Source of the DNA: Prevotella sp.
Lineage (GTDB): Bacteria > Bacteroidota > Bacteroidia > Bacteroidales > Bacteroidaceae
Assembly (NCBI GenBank): GCA_022773825.1
Contig: JALFOF010000109.1
Span: 1-60,954, forward strand
Direction of reading: 5' to 3'
Length of the DNA stretch: 60,954 nucleotides
Part shown: one piece after another, positions 9,438 through 19,171 of the stretch
How the letters are laid out: each line of letters opens with the position of its first letter
Numbering within the stretch: the first letter of the stretch is position 1
Program-made: the position numbers and the translations under genes
Notes under the pieces: generated by a model
What the model was told of the DNA's origin: nothing
Databases searched by the model: none
The model's input: the letters and a program-made list of their open reading frames with translations, nothing else

Positions 9438-10433
9438 GTGCAGAGCTTACTATATTACAATACATTCGGAATAGACCAGTCGTGCCGAGCTCTCTATGAG
9501 CCAGACAGCGTCAGCGCGTTGCAAGCATTGTTACCAGCGTTGCGCAACCAACCCCTGCTTGTCATAGGAGGAGGCAGCAACCTGCTCCTTACCAAGGATT
9601 TCGACGGCAACGTGCTCCGTCCAGCCATCAAAGGCATAACCATCGTTTCCGATGACGATGCCGACAGCGTGTTGCTACGCTGCGGTGCTGGCGAGGTGTG
9701 GGACGAAGTCATAGCCTATGCCGTAGCCCATGGTTACTACGACATGGAGAACATGTCCCTCATACCAGGCGAGGTGGGAGCCTCTGCCATTCAAAACGTC
9801 GGCGCATACGGCATGGAGGCAAAAGATGTGATACACACTGTTGAAGCACTTGAGATAGCCACAGGCAACGCTGCGACCTTCACCTGCGCCGACTGTTGTT
9901 ACGCTTACCGTTACAGCAGGTTCAAGGCAGAGTGGAAAGGCAAGTATATCGTAACCCACGTCACCTACCGCCTCAGCAAAACCTTCACCCCACGTCTTGA
10001 CTATGGTAACCTCCGTGCGGTGCTCGAGCGGAAAGGCATCACCGTGCCCACGGCGCAAGATGTGCGCCAAGCCGTCATAGAGATACGCCAGTCCAAACTG
10101 CCCGACCCGAAAGAGGAGGGCAATGCCGGTTCGTTCTTCATGAACCCCATAGTCAGTAAGGAAAAGTTTGATGAGCTCTATGCCCGTTATCCGAATATGC
10201 CATACTATGTAGTGGGCGAGAAATATAAGATACCAGCAGGGTGGATGATAGAGCAATGCGGCTGGAAAGGAAAGACACTGGGTAGGGCAGGGGTACACTC
10301 GCGGCAGGCACTCGTACTTGTAAACAAAGGCGGAGCCACGGGAGCGGAAATCCTTGCCTTGTGCAACGCCGTGCGAGCCGATGTGCAACGCACCTTCGGC
10401 ATCGACATACATCCGGAAGTAAATATCATATAG
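9438..10433 (+). CDS. murB: UDP-N-acetylenolpyruvoylglucosamine reductase
   Basis: MurB is the FAD enzyme that reduces UDP-GlcNAc-enolpyruvate to UDP-MurNAc in peptidoglycan precursor synthesis. The protein has 331 residues. FAD-binding VIGGGSNLLL is near residue 42. GEVGASAIQNVGAYG is near 111-125. The catalytic Ser is in GNAGSFFMNPIVS near 228. The C-terminal catalytic Glu is in GIDIHPEV. These define a type I MurB. The start is GTG at 9438, immediately after the repeat array; no in-frame ATG fits the conserved N-terminus (YYNTFGID). Confidence 0.94.
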   Translation: MQSLLYYNTFGIDQSCRALYEPDSVSALQALLPALRNQPLLVIGGGSNLLLTKDFDGNVLRPAIKGITIVSDDDADSVLLRCGAGEVWDEVIAYAVAHGYYDMENMSLIPGEVGASAIQNVGAYGMEAKDVIHTVEALEIATGNAATFTCADCCYAYRYSRFKAEWKGKYIVTHVTYRLSKTFTPRLDYGNLRAVLERKGITVPTAQDVRQAVIEIRQSKLPDPKEEGNAGSFFMNPIVSKEKFDELYARYPNMPYYVVGEKYKIPAGWMIEQCGWKGKTLGRAGVHSRQALVLVNKGGATGAEILALCNAVRADVQRTFGIDIHPEVNII

Positions 10434-10454
10434 CCAGATTATATAGCAGCACAG

Positions 10455-11321
10455 ATGCGACTCACTTTTCTCGGTACGGGGACGTCGATAGGCGTGCCTG
10501 CCATAGGATGCCAGTGCGAGGTGTGCCGTAGCACGGACCCCAAAGACAAACGATTGCGCGCCTCTGCCATAATAGAGGCCGACAGCGGACTACGTATCCT
10601 CATAGACTGCGGCCCCGATTTCCGCCAACAGATACTTACACAGCCATTCGGAAAGATTGATGCGGTGTTGATAACCCACATACACTACGACCACGTAGGC
10701 GGTGCTGACGACCTGCGCCCATTCTGCCTGTTCGGCGATGTAGACGTGTATGCCCAGCACGATGTCATTGACGCACTGCACACCACCATGCCCTATTGCT
10801 TCAAACGTAACCTCTATCCCGGCGTGCCTCACCTGCGCCTGCATAGCGCGGAGGCAGGTCGCCCCATACAGATCAGTCGTCCGCACGACATCATCGCCAC
10901 CCTTCCCGCAAGCGGAGCGAACCTCGAGGGCGTGATGTATAAGCAGGAACGCCGTGAGATAATACCAGCGGTGGCAGAGACACTTGAGGTACTCCCCGTC
11001 CCCGTGCTCCACGGTCAGCTGCCTATCCTCGGCTATCGCGTCGGCAACATGGCATACATCACCGACATGAAGTCGCCCACCCACGGCACACTCGAACTGT
11101 TGAACGGCGTGGATACACTTGTCGTCAACGCCCTGCGCTTTGCCAAAGAGCACCACAGCCACCAGTTAGTGCATGATGCCATAGACTTTTCACGCGCCGT
11201 AGGTGCCAGAAAAACATACCTCACCCATTGCACCCATGACATCGGCACCCACGACATAGCCAACCAACATCTGCCCGAGGGCTTTGCCTTCGCCTACGAC
11301 GGGCAGACCATTTCTTTTTGA
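10455..11321 (+). CDS. Metallo-beta-lactamase-fold hydrolase, PhnP-like
   Basis: The protein has 288 residues and a complete MBL metal site: HIHYDHVGG near residues 76-84, with further His and Asp ligands downstream (ITDMKSP, and HCTHD near the end). The N-terminus FLGTGTSIGVPAIGC with paired cysteines (CQCEVC) is typical of the branch containing PhnP cyclic-phosphate phosphodiesterases. The substrate is unknown. It follows murB by 21 bases and is probably co-transcribed. No signal peptide is present, so it is cytoplasmic. Confidence 0.82.
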   Translation: MRLTFLGTGTSIGVPAIGCQCEVCRSTDPKDKRLRASAIIEADSGLRILIDCGPDFRQQILTQPFGKIDAVLITHIHYDHVGGADDLRPFCLFGDVDVYAQHDVIDALHTTMPYCFKRNLYPGVPHLRLHSAEAGRPIQISRPHDIIATLPASGANLEGVMYKQERREIIPAVAETLEVLPVPVLHGQLPILGYRVGNMAYITDMKSPTHGTLELLNGVDTLVVNALRFAKEHHSHQLVHDAIDFSRAVGARKTYLTHCTHDIGTHDIANQHLPEGFAFAYDGQTISF

Positions 11322-11427
11322 ATAACACGCAAGCCGTTCCGTGAGCAAAAGGTTATTTCGGGGTGGTAATTTACACATTCCACATTGAGACAAACCCACT
11401 CAGAAACGGGATAGGATGCACCCCCAT

Positions 11428-11515
11428 TGCAATCGCTATGCTTTTACACTGTCATCGCTACGCTTTTACCACCTAATAGCATAGCTTTTACAAGGTGAAA
11501 GCATAGCGATTGCCG
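11428..11515. repeat. 4 x 22-bp palindromic tandem array, copy B1
   Basis: Four contiguous 22-base units lie at 11428, 11450, 11472 and 11494. Their 17-base cores read AATCGCTATGCTTTTAC, CATCGCTACGCTTTTAC, AATAGCATAGCTTTTAC and GAAAGCATAGCGATTGC. The core fits the palindromic consensus AAWMGCWWWGCKWTT, so unit 4 is close to the reverse complement of unit 1. This is the only structure seen in the 379-base gap between the MBL gene and fcl apart from the fcl promoter. Confidence 0.85.
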
Positions 11516-11570
11516 CGTAGGTGACGGGGTTGATATATGCAAAGGGGGCGAAAGAAAACAAATGGAAAAT

Positions 11571-11601
11571 TTTGTTATGTAATAATTAATGTGTATCTTT
11601 G
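11571..11601 (+). promoter_or_regulatory. Bacteroidota-type promoter of fcl-gmd
   Basis: TTTG at 11571-11574 and TATCTTTG at 11594-11601 are separated by 19 bases, a full consensus match. The transcript leader would be about 95 bases. Confidence 0.75.
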
Positions 11602-11700
11602 CACCGAAAAAAGGTTAATTCCCGATGCTGGGTGTTGCGATTGGCATGAGATCGTGGCATGGCGGTAGGAAAGGGAAGGATATTTACACAAAAGAAAAAG

Positions 11701-12879
11701 ATGCTCGACAAACAATGTAAAATCTATGTAGCAGGTCATAACGGACTTGTGGGTTCCGCAATATGGAATAATCTTAAGGCGCGGGGGTATGAGAACCTCG
11801 TGGGACGGTCACACAAGGAGTTGGACCTGACGGATCAGTATGCGGTGAGACGCTTCTTCGACGAGGAGCGACCTGACGCAGTGGTGCTTGCCGCCGCATT
11901 CGTTGGCGGCATAATGGCGAACTCGCTGTACCGCGCGGACTTCATGATGATGAACATGAAGATACAGTGTAACGTGATTTCTGAGGCATACGCGCACGGC
12001 GTTAAGAAGCTGCTCTTTCTCGGCTCAACATGCATTTATCCGAAAAACGCTCCGCAACCGATGACGGAGGACTGTCTGCTGACATCGGAATTGGAATACA
12101 CCAATGAGGAGTATGCTATCGCGAAGATTGCCGGACTGAAGATGTGCGAGTCGTACAACCTGCAGTATGGCACCAACTATATTGCCGTGATGCCTACCAA
12201 CCTCTATGGTCCCAACGATAATTTCCATCTTGAGAACTCGCACGTCATGCCTGCTATGATGCGCAAGGTGTATCTGGCGAAGCTGATACATGATGGCGAC
12301 TGGGAGGCGATAATGACGGATATGGGTAAGCGACCGGTAGAAGGCTTCGGCGCTTCGGCCACGAAGGAGGAGGTGCTGGCGGTGCTCGCGAAGTATGGTA
12401 TAGAGGACAATAAGGTGACACTATGGGGCACGGGCAAACCGCTGCGTGAGTTCCTATGGAGCGAGGATATGGCTGACGCGTCTGTTCACTGCCTGCTTAA
12501 CGTTGACTTTAAGGACATCATCGGCATAGAGAAGTATTCTTCCGTGCATTATGGCGCATCGGCCAGCGGTGTTGTTGACCGTAACCACTCCGAAGGGCGT
12601 GGCGGAGCGATACCCGCTTTGGGCGAGATTCGTAATTGCCACATCAATGTCGGCACGGGAAAGGAGCTGACAATACGTGAGCTGTCGGAGCTTGTGGTGA
12701 AGGCTGTGGGCTTCGAGGGCGAGGTGGTGTTTGATGCTTCCAAGCCTGATGGCACCATGCGTAAGCTCATCTCCGTGGACAAGTTGCACAAGCTGGGCTG
12801 GAGGCACAAGGTGGAGATAGAGGACGGTGTGAGAATGCTGTTTGAATGGTATAAGAAATCGCTTGATACAAAAAAATAA
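11701..12879 (+). CDS. fcl: GDP-L-fucose synthase
   Basis: This short-chain dehydrogenase-family epimerase/reductase makes GDP-L-fucose from the keto intermediate produced by Gmd. The ATG at 11701 (392 residues) puts the NADP-binding [10 protein letters not shown] at about residue 10; an upstream ATG at 11659 would add an unlikely basic leader. The catalytic Tyr/Lys pair is in [10 protein letters not shown] near 137-146. The protein is longer than the ~320-residue enteric enzyme because of an insertion around residues 195-230 and a second one near 285-310; such insertions are, to my knowledge, common in Bacteroidota. gmd follows after 31 bases. Confidence 0.93.
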   Translation: MLDKQCKIYVAGHNGLVGSAIWNNLKARGYENLVGRSHKELDLTDQYAVRRFFDEERPDAVVLAAAFVGGIMANSLYRADFMMMNMKIQCNVISEAYAHGVKKLLFLGSTCIYPKNAPQPMTEDCLLTSELEYTNEEYAIAKIAGLKMCESYNLQYGTNYIAVMPTNLYGPNDNFHLENSHVMPAMMRKVYLAKLIHDGDWEAIMTDMGKRPVEGFGASATKEEVLAVLAKYGIEDNKVTLWGTGKPLREFLWSEDMADASVHCLLNVDFKDIIGIEKYSSVHYGASASGVVDRNHSEGRGGAIPALGEIRNCHINVGTGKELTIRELSELVVKAVGFEGEVVFDASKPDGTMRKLISVDKLHKLGWRHKVEIEDGVRMLFEWYKKSLDTKK

Positions 12880-12910
12880 TTCCAAGAAACAAACAAAAAA
12901 GAACAAGATT

Positions 12911-14023
12911 ATGTCTGAAAGAAAAGTTGCTCTTATAACAGGCGTCACGGGGCAGGACGGTAGTTATCTGTCAGAGTTCCTGCTCGGCAAAGGCTATGAG
13001 GTACATGGCATCATACGCCGCTCTTCCGTGGATTACCGTGAGCGTATAGCCCATCTTGAGGGTACGCCGCATTTCCACCTGCATTATGCCGACATGGGTG
13101 ACTCTATGTCGCTGGTGAAACTGGTAGGACAGGTGCTGCCGACGGAGATATACAACCTTGCGGCGCAAAGCCATGTGCAGGTGAGTTTTGACGCGCCGGA
13201 GTTCACTGCCGATGTTGATGCTGTGGGTGTGCTTCGCATTCTTGAGGCTGTGCGCACCAACCATCTTGAGCACTCATGCAAGATTTATCAGGCTTCTACC
13301 TCCGAGCTGTACGGTAAGGTGGAGGAGGTGCCGCAGAACGAGAACACCCCGTTCCACCCTTACTCTCCATACGCCGTGGCGAAGCTCTATGGCTTCTGGA
13401 TAATAAAGGAGTATCGTGAGGCTTACGATATGTTCTGTTGCTCGGGCATACTGTTCAACCATGAGTCAGAGCGAAGGGGTGAGACGTTCGTAACGCGAAA
13501 GATAACGCTTGCTGCGGCACGCATAGCGCAGGGAAAGCAGGAGAAACTGTATCTCGGAAACCTGTCTTCACTCCGCGACTGGGGATATGCCAAGGACTAT
13601 GTGGAGTGTATGTGGCTCATACTACAGCACGATACGCCAGAGGATTTCGTTATTGCCACGGGCGTGCAGCACTCTGTGCGTGAGTTCGCGTACTATGCTT
13701 TCAAGGCTGCCGGCATAGAGCTGGAGTTCAAGGGCGAAGGCATGGACGAGAAGGGTGTATGTGTAAACGGACCAAAGGTGCTCATTGGCAAGACACTTAT
13801 TGAGGTAAGCCCCGACTTCTACCGTCCGACGGATGTGGTGAACTTATGGGGTGACCCGTCAAAGGCTAAGAAGGAGCTGGGGTGGAACCCACAAACCACA
13901 TCCTTCGAGCAGTTGGTGCAGATTATGGTTAAGCACGACATGGAGAAGGTTGCGGCTGACCATGTGGCAAGTGTGATGCGCACTAACCTCGCGGAGTACC
14001 TTGAAAAGGGATTGGTGAAGTAG
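12911..14023 (+). CDS. gmd: GDP-mannose 4,6-dehydratase
   Basis: Gmd performs the first step from GDP-mannose to GDP-fucose, feeding capsule, O-antigen or protein fucosylation. The ATG at 12911 gives 370 residues with the Rossmann motif [15 protein letters not shown] near residue 11 and the catalytic [11 protein letters not shown] near 155. An in-frame ATG at 12842 lies inside fcl and is rejected. The order fcl-gmd is reversed relative to many loci. No glycosyltransferase cluster is adjacent, so the pair is probably a general GDP-fucose supply. Confidence 0.95.
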   Translation: MSERKVALITGVTGQDGSYLSEFLLGKGYEVHGIIRRSSVDYRERIAHLEGTPHFHLHYADMGDSMSLVKLVGQVLPTEIYNLAAQSHVQVSFDAPEFTADVDAVGVLRILEAVRTNHLEHSCKIYQASTSELYGKVEEVPQNENTPFHPYSPYAVAKLYGFWIIKEYREAYDMFCCSGILFNHESERRGETFVTRKITLAAARIAQGKQEKLYLGNLSSLRDWGYAKDYVECMWLILQHDTPEDFVIATGVQHSVREFAYYAFKAAGIELEFKGEGMDEKGVCVNGPKVLIGKTLIEVSPDFYRPTDVVNLWGDPSKAKKELGWNPQTTSFEQLVQIMVKHDMEKVAADHVASVMRTNLAEYLEKGLVK

Positions 14024-14030
14024 GGGAGAG

Positions 14031-14162
14031 TTGTTTAGTTGTTTAGTTGTTTAGTCGTTTGGTTGTTTAGTGGTTTAGTTGAGTGTATATCTTCATTACA
14101 AATAACCAAATAACTAAATAACTAAACAACTAAACAACCAAACGACTAAACGACTAAACCAC
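14031..14162. repeat. Inverted 8-bp repeat element, copy A2
   Basis: The left arm (14031-14080) is a run of TTGTTTAG/TTAGTGG units. The right arm (14101-14162) is its complement. A perfect 23-bp inverted repeat pairs 14049-14071 with 14129-14151. The element lies between the convergent ends of gmd and the tandem sensor gene, where its RNA hairpin could act as a terminator in both directions. Its right edge overlaps the last codons of the minus-strand gene. Confidence 0.85.
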
Positions 14163-17151
14163 TAACCCCTCCCGGCAGCGTAACCGATATTATGGTTACG
14201 CCATTTTGTACGGAAGCTGTTATGCCAGCGCCATAACGCATAGTGGAGTTGCCCGTCTCGCGGACAATCTGGCGCATGACGAGGAAGTCCACATTAGGGG
14301 TTGTGGTGGAGAAAAGACTGTTGGCAGAAGGATTAAGCATACTGTTGCCTGCCATAACGAAATCTATTGTTACATACTTCTCGCTGCATTGTGATACGGC
14401 GCACGATGGACTTTTGCCACCATTGTACCGGCGCAGCAGTACCTTGAAGTAATCCATAAGTTCTTTGTTTGCCGTTAGCTTAATGTCTTCCATCGGTTGA
14501 GGAACGGCGATGCCGGGGAAGATGTCGTCAATGCGCAGTTTCTCTATGCGGAAAGAGAAGGTGGAGGTCTGTTTGTTCAGCGCTTGTATGCTGAGCAGAC
14601 TGTATAAATCCCGGTAGTAGTCCACCGTTGCGGCAAGGTCTGCCGCGTCTTGGTTGCTGGCAATAAGTTGGCGAATTCGCACGGGGTAGTACATCGTCTC
14701 GTGCTTTAAGGCTGAGAGTTGGTTGTCTGTAATGTTGTTGACAATATGCAGGTGCTCGTATTCTTGCTTCACCTTGCGTGTCTCCTCCTTCAGCCTTTGC
14801 CGTTTATCCCTTATCCCTTTGCGGAACTTTATGAGGTGACGCAGGTAGGTGAGCCAGAATATTGGCACCAATGCAACAATGAGTAGCAGCACAACGAGCA
14901 TGGCTATGTTTGCTTTCTGCTCATTGCGCTCCATGGTCTGGCAATAGGATGCCAGCGTGGAGTCGGCGGTATATTCCTTGTAAAGATTGGTGAAGAGATA
15001 GTTGTAGAACGTGTATTTGTTCCATTCGTGCAGCGCGAGGGCCGCCACGGCGGTCTCGTTGTAAAGTGAAAGGCGTATGCCAATGTCTATGGTGCTGTCT
15101 CGCTTCACTATGGCATGGCAGGAATCGGCGTATGCCATAGCTTGCTCGTAGCGTCCTTCAATATTGCATGTGTAGAGCGAGTCGCAGTAAGCGGCGGCTA
15201 TGCTGTCATTGTGTGTCATGCCATTTGTGCTGTTTCCGGTAGCAAATGTGGTGCTTGCAAGGCAGCACAACAGGGTGAGTAGCATCGTCTTTGCAACCAG
15301 TGGCAGACGGAAAGAGATGGTTGTGCCACTGCCCAGGGTTGATTTTGCCATGATAGTGCAGACGGAGAAGACGGAAGACAGTTTGCGATAACGGTCTATT
15401 ATGCCACGGCAGTTGACGAGGCCGAAGCCGTGCGAGGGTGTTGCAGCATTGTCTTGTATTACCTTATACTCAAAAAGATTGGCCACTTGTGTGTCTGTCA
15501 TGCCTGCGCCTGTATCCGCAACGCTAATCTCCGCGTACCCGCTTTCTGTGTTTTCCGTGCACAACACCGTTATGATGCCATGGTTGCCAATGGCTTTGCG
15601 GGCATTGTCAACGAGGGTGTTGATGATAAAAAGCGTCAGAGTGTGGTCGGCTTTGACGCTGATTGTGGTCGGTGGGATGTCGAGAGCGATATTCTGTCTG
15701 TTGAGTAAGGAGCTGTTCTTGGCTATGATATTCAGTATGTCCTGAAGGGCAAAGGTCTCAATTTTGGGTTGTATGATGCCCTTGCGCAGTTTTATCCATT
15801 TGGTGAGAAGGGCGTTCTGCTTGTCTATTTCGTCGGCGAGTTCCGTGGCATATTCAAGGTTTCCCTTGTGTATTGCTATCTTCATGCGGTCTATGAGCGG
15901 CATCATGCCGTTGACAATGGATAGCCGTGCACGCTGCTCCACGGCGGAGCGCAGTGCGTCAGAGAGTTGTAACCTACGTGTTTGCAATTCTTCTGAAAGC
16001 TGTTCAAGCATCTCTCCCTCCTCTGTGGCGTTCTTCTCCTTACGCCTTCTGATGTGAGTCAGCGTTATGGTTATTACGCAGAGCAATATGAAGACGGCGA
16101 AGGCCGCTGCTACGAGATACCAGAGTCTTGTAGTTGACTCTTTGAGGGCTACGACCCTCGCCTCCAGTTCCCTGTCTTGGCGTGTGCTGTCTTGCAGGTC
16201 GAGGTATGCGTTACGATAGTAGTCACTGTTGTGCTTGTTGTTAAGGGCAGCGAAAGATAGTGACAGCTGTTCGTTGATGCTTGCGCGAAGGTCTGGCATG
16301 GAGTCCGTGGCAGGGTTGGCGATAGCCATAAACAGACAGTCGGCAGAGCGTTGCGCATCGCCTAATTTGAAGTAGCAACGAGCAAGGTTGCGCCATGCTT
16401 CAGCTGTGAGGTATGCATCATTGAACTTTAGGAATATACCCAAAGCGCGTTCGGCAAGGTTTCCAGCGAGGAGGGAGTCGGGCACATTGTCCTCATTGAC
16501 ATATCTTATAGAGGCCCTGTCAAACTCGCTGGCAAGGTTGAAGATGCTGTCATTGAGCAGGTAAACGCTGAGCATCTGCATGGATAGAGCCTTGTATAGG
16601 GGGTAATCTGTACGCGAAGACAGGATATAGGCTTGCACTATGCAGTCGTATCCTTGAAGGATGCTTTTCTTATACCTATTTATATAATAAGGATGATAAT
16701 GTACCTTACCTTGATGGTAAAGGAAATTGAGCCACTGTGTGGTGTCGCTGTAAAGGTTAAGGGTGGTGTTTGAAGCAAGGTCTTCCATCACTTTGCGTGC
16801 CTCGCGGTACTTTCCTACCTGCATAAGATAGTCTGTCCGTGCAAAGGCAAGGTCGCTGATGGCTTTTGTCAAACTCTTCCTGTCTGCATGAGAGAGGCGG
16901 CTATAGCTCTGTAAGTCAGAGATAATCTTCTCTGCTTTGTACTTGTGCAGGTAGAAGTCACGGTTCTTTGCTTTTATCCTGCAACTGTCCATCTGCCGTA
17001 TTTCGGCAAATGCCACAGCAAGTTTGTCTGACTTTTTCTCTGCGTTACCCATGCCTCCGTTTCCGGAACACGCCCAAGTCAGACAAAAGAAAAGGCTCCA
17101 CAGGGCATAGATGCGCCATGCGGAGCCTTTTATAATGTTTTTCTTATGCAC
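14146..17151 (-). CDS. Tandem sensor-kinase-like membrane protein (DUF5112/DUF5113 type)
   Basis: The protein has 1001 residues and two similar modules. Module 1 has a signal or anchor segment (about 15-28), a helical TPR-like region, a transmembrane helix (343-366), a coiled coil, and a GHKL ATPase domain with N box NTLVDNARKA (511-520), G1 DTGAGM (546-551), G2 HGFGLVN (574-580) and GSGTTISF (607-614). Module 2 begins with a second signal-like hydrophobic stretch (623-640), a shorter sensor region, a transmembrane helix (749-770), a possible His site (His817 in LKHETMYYP) and a poorly conserved ATPase-like tail. No response regulator is adjacent. The start is GTG overlapping the end of eda by 8 bases, so it is coupled to hexuronate catabolism. 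The stop codon comes from a repeat element. The DUF names are from memory of the family. Confidence 0.7.
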   Translation of the reverse strand: MHKKNIIKGSAWRIYALWSLFFCLTWACSGNGGMGNAEKKSDKLAVAFAEIRQMDSCRIKAKNRDFYLHKYKAEKIISDLQSYSRLSHADRKSLTKAISDLAFARTDYLMQVGKYREARKVMEDLASNTTLNLYSDTTQWLNFLYHQGKVHYHPYYINRYKKSILQGYDCIVQAYILSSRTDYPLYKALSMQMLSVYLLNDSIFNLASEFDRASIRYVNEDNVPDSLLAGNLAERALGIFLKFNDAYLTAEAWRNLARCYFKLGDAQRSADCLFMAIANPATDSMPDLRASINEQLSLSFAALNNKHNSDYYRNAYLDLQDSTRQDRELEARVVALKESTTRLWYLVAAAFAVFILLCVITITLTHIRRRKEKNATEEGEMLEQLSEELQTRRLQLSDALRSAVEQRARLSIVNGMMPLIDRMKIAIHKGNLEYATELADEIDKQNALLTKWIKLRKGIIQPKIETFALQDILNIIAKNSSLLNRQNIALDIPPTTISVKADHTLTLFIINTLVDNARKAIGNHGIITVLCTENTESGYAEISVADTGAGMTDTQVANLFEYKVIQDNAATPSHGFGLVNCRGIIDRYRKLSSVFSVCTIMAKSTLGSGTTISFRLPLVAKTMLLTLLCCLASTTFATGNSTNGMTHNDSIAAAYCDSLYTCNIEGRYEQAMAYADSCHAIVKRDSTIDIGIRLSLYNETAVAALALHEWNKYTFYNYLFTNLYKEYTADSTLASYCQTMERNEQKANIAMLVVLLLIVALVPIFWLTYLRHLIKFRKGIRDKRQRLKEETRKVKQEYEHLHIVNNITDNQLSALKHETMYYPVRIRQLIASNQDAADLAATVDYYRDLYSLLSIQALNKQTSTFSFRIEKLRIDDIFPGIAVPQPMEDIKLTANKELMDYFKVLLRRYNGGKSPSCAVSQCSEKYVTIDFVMAGNSMLNPSANSLFSTTTPNVDFLVMRQIVRETGNSTMRYGAGITASVQNGVTIISVTLPGGVSGLVV

Positions 17152-17812
17152 GAGCAGCAGCGCAATAGCCGAGTGCTTCCTTGCACTTGTCTGTTATGTA
17201 CTGCCAGTCGCCAGCTTGAACCTTATCCTTCGGGAAGAGTTTAGAGCCCATTCCTACGCAGAATACGCCAGCCTTGAACCACTTTTCGAGGTTTTCCTTC
17301 TCTGGTGCCACGCCGCCGGTAACCATGATTTTGGACCACGGCATGGGAGCCATGAGACCCTTTATGAGGTTAGGACCAACGACATCGCCTGGGAATACCT
17401 TTGTGAAGTCGCAACCAACCTCCTGCGCTTTGCCTATTTCTGAAGGTGTGAGGCAGCCTGGGCAGTATGTAACGCAACGGCGGTTGCATACGATGGCTAT
17501 GTCGGGGTTGAACAGTGGACCAACAATGAAGTTGGCACCAAGCTGCATATAGAGTGCTGCCGTGGGTGCATCGACAACAGAACCAATGCCGAGGGCGAGT
17601 TCCGGGCACTCCTTGTCAACGAATTTTGCCAGCTCTGCGAATACCTCCTGCGCGAAGTCACCGCGGTTGGTAAATTCAAATGCGCGCACGCCACCTTCGT
17701 AACATGCTTTCACTACGTTCTTCGCAACCTCTACATCCTTGTTGTAGAACACTGGAACCATTGGAGCCGACGCAATTTTTTGCATAACGGCCAGTTTATC
17801 AAATTTTGCCAT
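17144..17812 (-). CDS. eda: KDPG/KHG aldolase
   Basis: This class I aldolase cleaves 2-keto-3-deoxy-6-phosphogluconate to pyruvate and glyceraldehyde-3-phosphate. The protein has 222 residues. The catalytic Schiff-base Lys is in CDFTKVFPGD, near residue 139, and the conserved Glu is in AFEFTNRGD near residue 41. Its neighbour upstream is kdgK (54-base gap), which makes the substrate, and the sensor-like gene overlaps its end. The pairing with kdgK and the nearby uxaA fix its role in hexuronate breakdown rather than the Entner-Doudoroff pathway. Confidence 0.93.
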   Translation of the reverse strand: MAKFDKLAVMQKIASAPMVPVFYNKDVEVAKNVVKACYEGGVRAFEFTNRGDFAQEVFAELAKFVDKECPELALGIGSVVDAPTAALYMQLGANFIVGPLFNPDIAIVCNRRCVTYCPGCLTPSEIGKAQEVGCDFTKVFPGDVVGPNLIKGLMAPMPWSKIMVTGGVAPEKENLEKWFKAGVFCVGMGSKLFPKDKVQAGDWQYITDKCKEALGYCAAARA

Positions 17813-17866
17813 TTCTTTCTTTCTTTTACGGCATCATATACGGATGCCGTGGTTTCTATTATGTTA

Positions 17867-18889
17867 TTAACGCTGCACACGGCCGTTGGCGTTGCCACCA
17901 GCAAGGGCCTCTACCTCAGCAACGCTTACAAGGTTGTAGTCGCCGTTGATGGTATGCTTGAGGGCAGACGCTGCCACTGCGAACTCAAGAGCTTCGCCTT
18001 GCGTCTCTTTTGTCAGCAGACCGTGGATGAGACCGCCAGAGAAAGAGTCACCACCACCTACGCGGTCGATGATAGGATTAATTTCATAACGCTTTGACTG
18101 ATAGAACTCCTTGCCGTCGTAGATAAGTGCCTTCCAGCCATTGAATGTAGCGGAGAAAGACTCACGGAGAGTAGAAACAACGTACTTGAAACCGAATGTC
18201 TCTTTCATCTGCTTGAAGATACCCTCGTAACCGGCAGCGTTTGTCTCGCCACCCTCTACGTCTGCCTCAGGTTTGAAACCAAGACACAGCTCCGCGTCTT
18301 CTTCATTACCGATACATACGTCAACATACTGCATGAGAGGACGCATGATTGATATTGCCTTCTCTGAGGTCCAGAGCTTCTTGCGGAAGTTAAGGTCAAC
18401 AGAAACCGTTACGCCATGACGCTTCGCAGCCTCGCAAGCGAGCTTCGTAAGCTCAGCTGCCTTGTCAGAGATAGCAGGTGTTATGCCAGACCAGTGGAAC
18501 CAGTCAGCACCTTCCATGATAGCATCGAAATCGAAATCAGATGGGTCTGCCTCAGCAATCGCAGAGTTAGCGCGGTCGTAAATCACCTTTGAAGGACGCA
18601 TTGACGCACCAGTCTCACAGTAATAGAGACCTACGCGCTCACCGCCGCGGGCGATATATTGTGTGTTTACACCGTAACGGCGCAGGGAGTTGACGGCAAT
18701 CTGTCCGATTTCATGTGCCGGGAGTTTAGTTACCAAATAAGCGTCGTGTCCATAATTGGCACAGCTTATCGCTACGTTAGCCTCACCGCCACCAGGGATG
18801 ATACGGAAAATGTCTGTCTGGATGAAACGATCCTGGCCGTTAGGGGAAAGGCGGAGCATTATCTCGCCTAAGGTTACTACTTTTGCCAT
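17867..18889 (-). CDS. kdgK: 2-dehydro-3-deoxygluconate kinase (PfkB family)
   Basis: KdgK phosphorylates 2-keto-3-deoxygluconate with ATP. The protein has 340 residues and a PfkB fold: the N-terminal GGGEANVAISCANYG segment near 33-47 and the C-terminal DRVGGGDSFSGGL near 286-298, with the catalytic Asp in GGGD. It is first in a minus-strand unit kdgK-eda-sensor gene and is divergent from the LacI-family regulator. Other PfkB sugar kinases share these motifs; the specificity is inferred from eda and uxaA next door. Confidence 0.88.
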   Translation of the reverse strand: MAKVVTLGEIMLRLSPNGQDRFIQTDIFRIIPGGGEANVAISCANYGHDAYLVTKLPAHEIGQIAVNSLRRYGVNTQYIARGGERVGLYYCETGASMRPSKVIYDRANSAIAEADPSDFDFDAIMEGADWFHWSGITPAISDKAAELTKLACEAAKRHGVTVSVDLNFRKKLWTSEKAISIMRPLMQYVDVCIGNEEDAELCLGFKPEADVEGGETNAAGYEGIFKQMKETFGFKYVVSTLRESFSATFNGWKALIYDGKEFYQSKRYEINPIIDRVGGGDSFSGGLIHGLLTKETQGEALEFAVAASALKHTINGDYNLVSVAEVEALAGGNANGRVQR

Positions 18890-18961
18890 AGTCTTTAATA
18901 AAATGTGTTATAGTTATAATTAATTAGTACATGTTTTGTTCTTAAACTGAAAATTCATTGA

Positions 18962-18992
18962 CAAATTTACGAACATTTTGGCAAAATACAAA
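18962..18992 (-). promoter_or_regulatory. Promoter of kdgK-eda
   Basis: On minus, TTTG (complement of 18989-18992) precedes TAAATTTG (complement of 18962-18969) by 19 bases, a full consensus match. About 70 bases of leader follow to the kdgK ATG. Confidence 0.7.
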
Positions 18993-19050
18993 GCTTTTAC
19001 TAAAAAAAATGCCGATTTTCGCCTCTTTTTGCAAAAAATATCGCTGTGTG

Positions 19051-19082
19051 TTCGCACAATTGGAATTATTTTGTTATTTTTG
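19051..19082 (+). promoter_or_regulatory. Probable promoter of the LacI-family gene and uxaA
   Basis: TATTTTTG at 19075-19082 is a good -7 element. A weaker -33 box, TTCG, lies 20 bases upstream. It sits about 60 bases from the divergent kdgK promoter, so one operator between them could control both directions. Confidence 0.5.
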
Positions 19083-19171
19083 CACAACTTTTATAGTACT
19101 ACGTAAGATTGCCGTGTGCGACACACGTTCAGTAAAACCTCAATTAATAACCTAAGGACTTAAGAAGCTGT

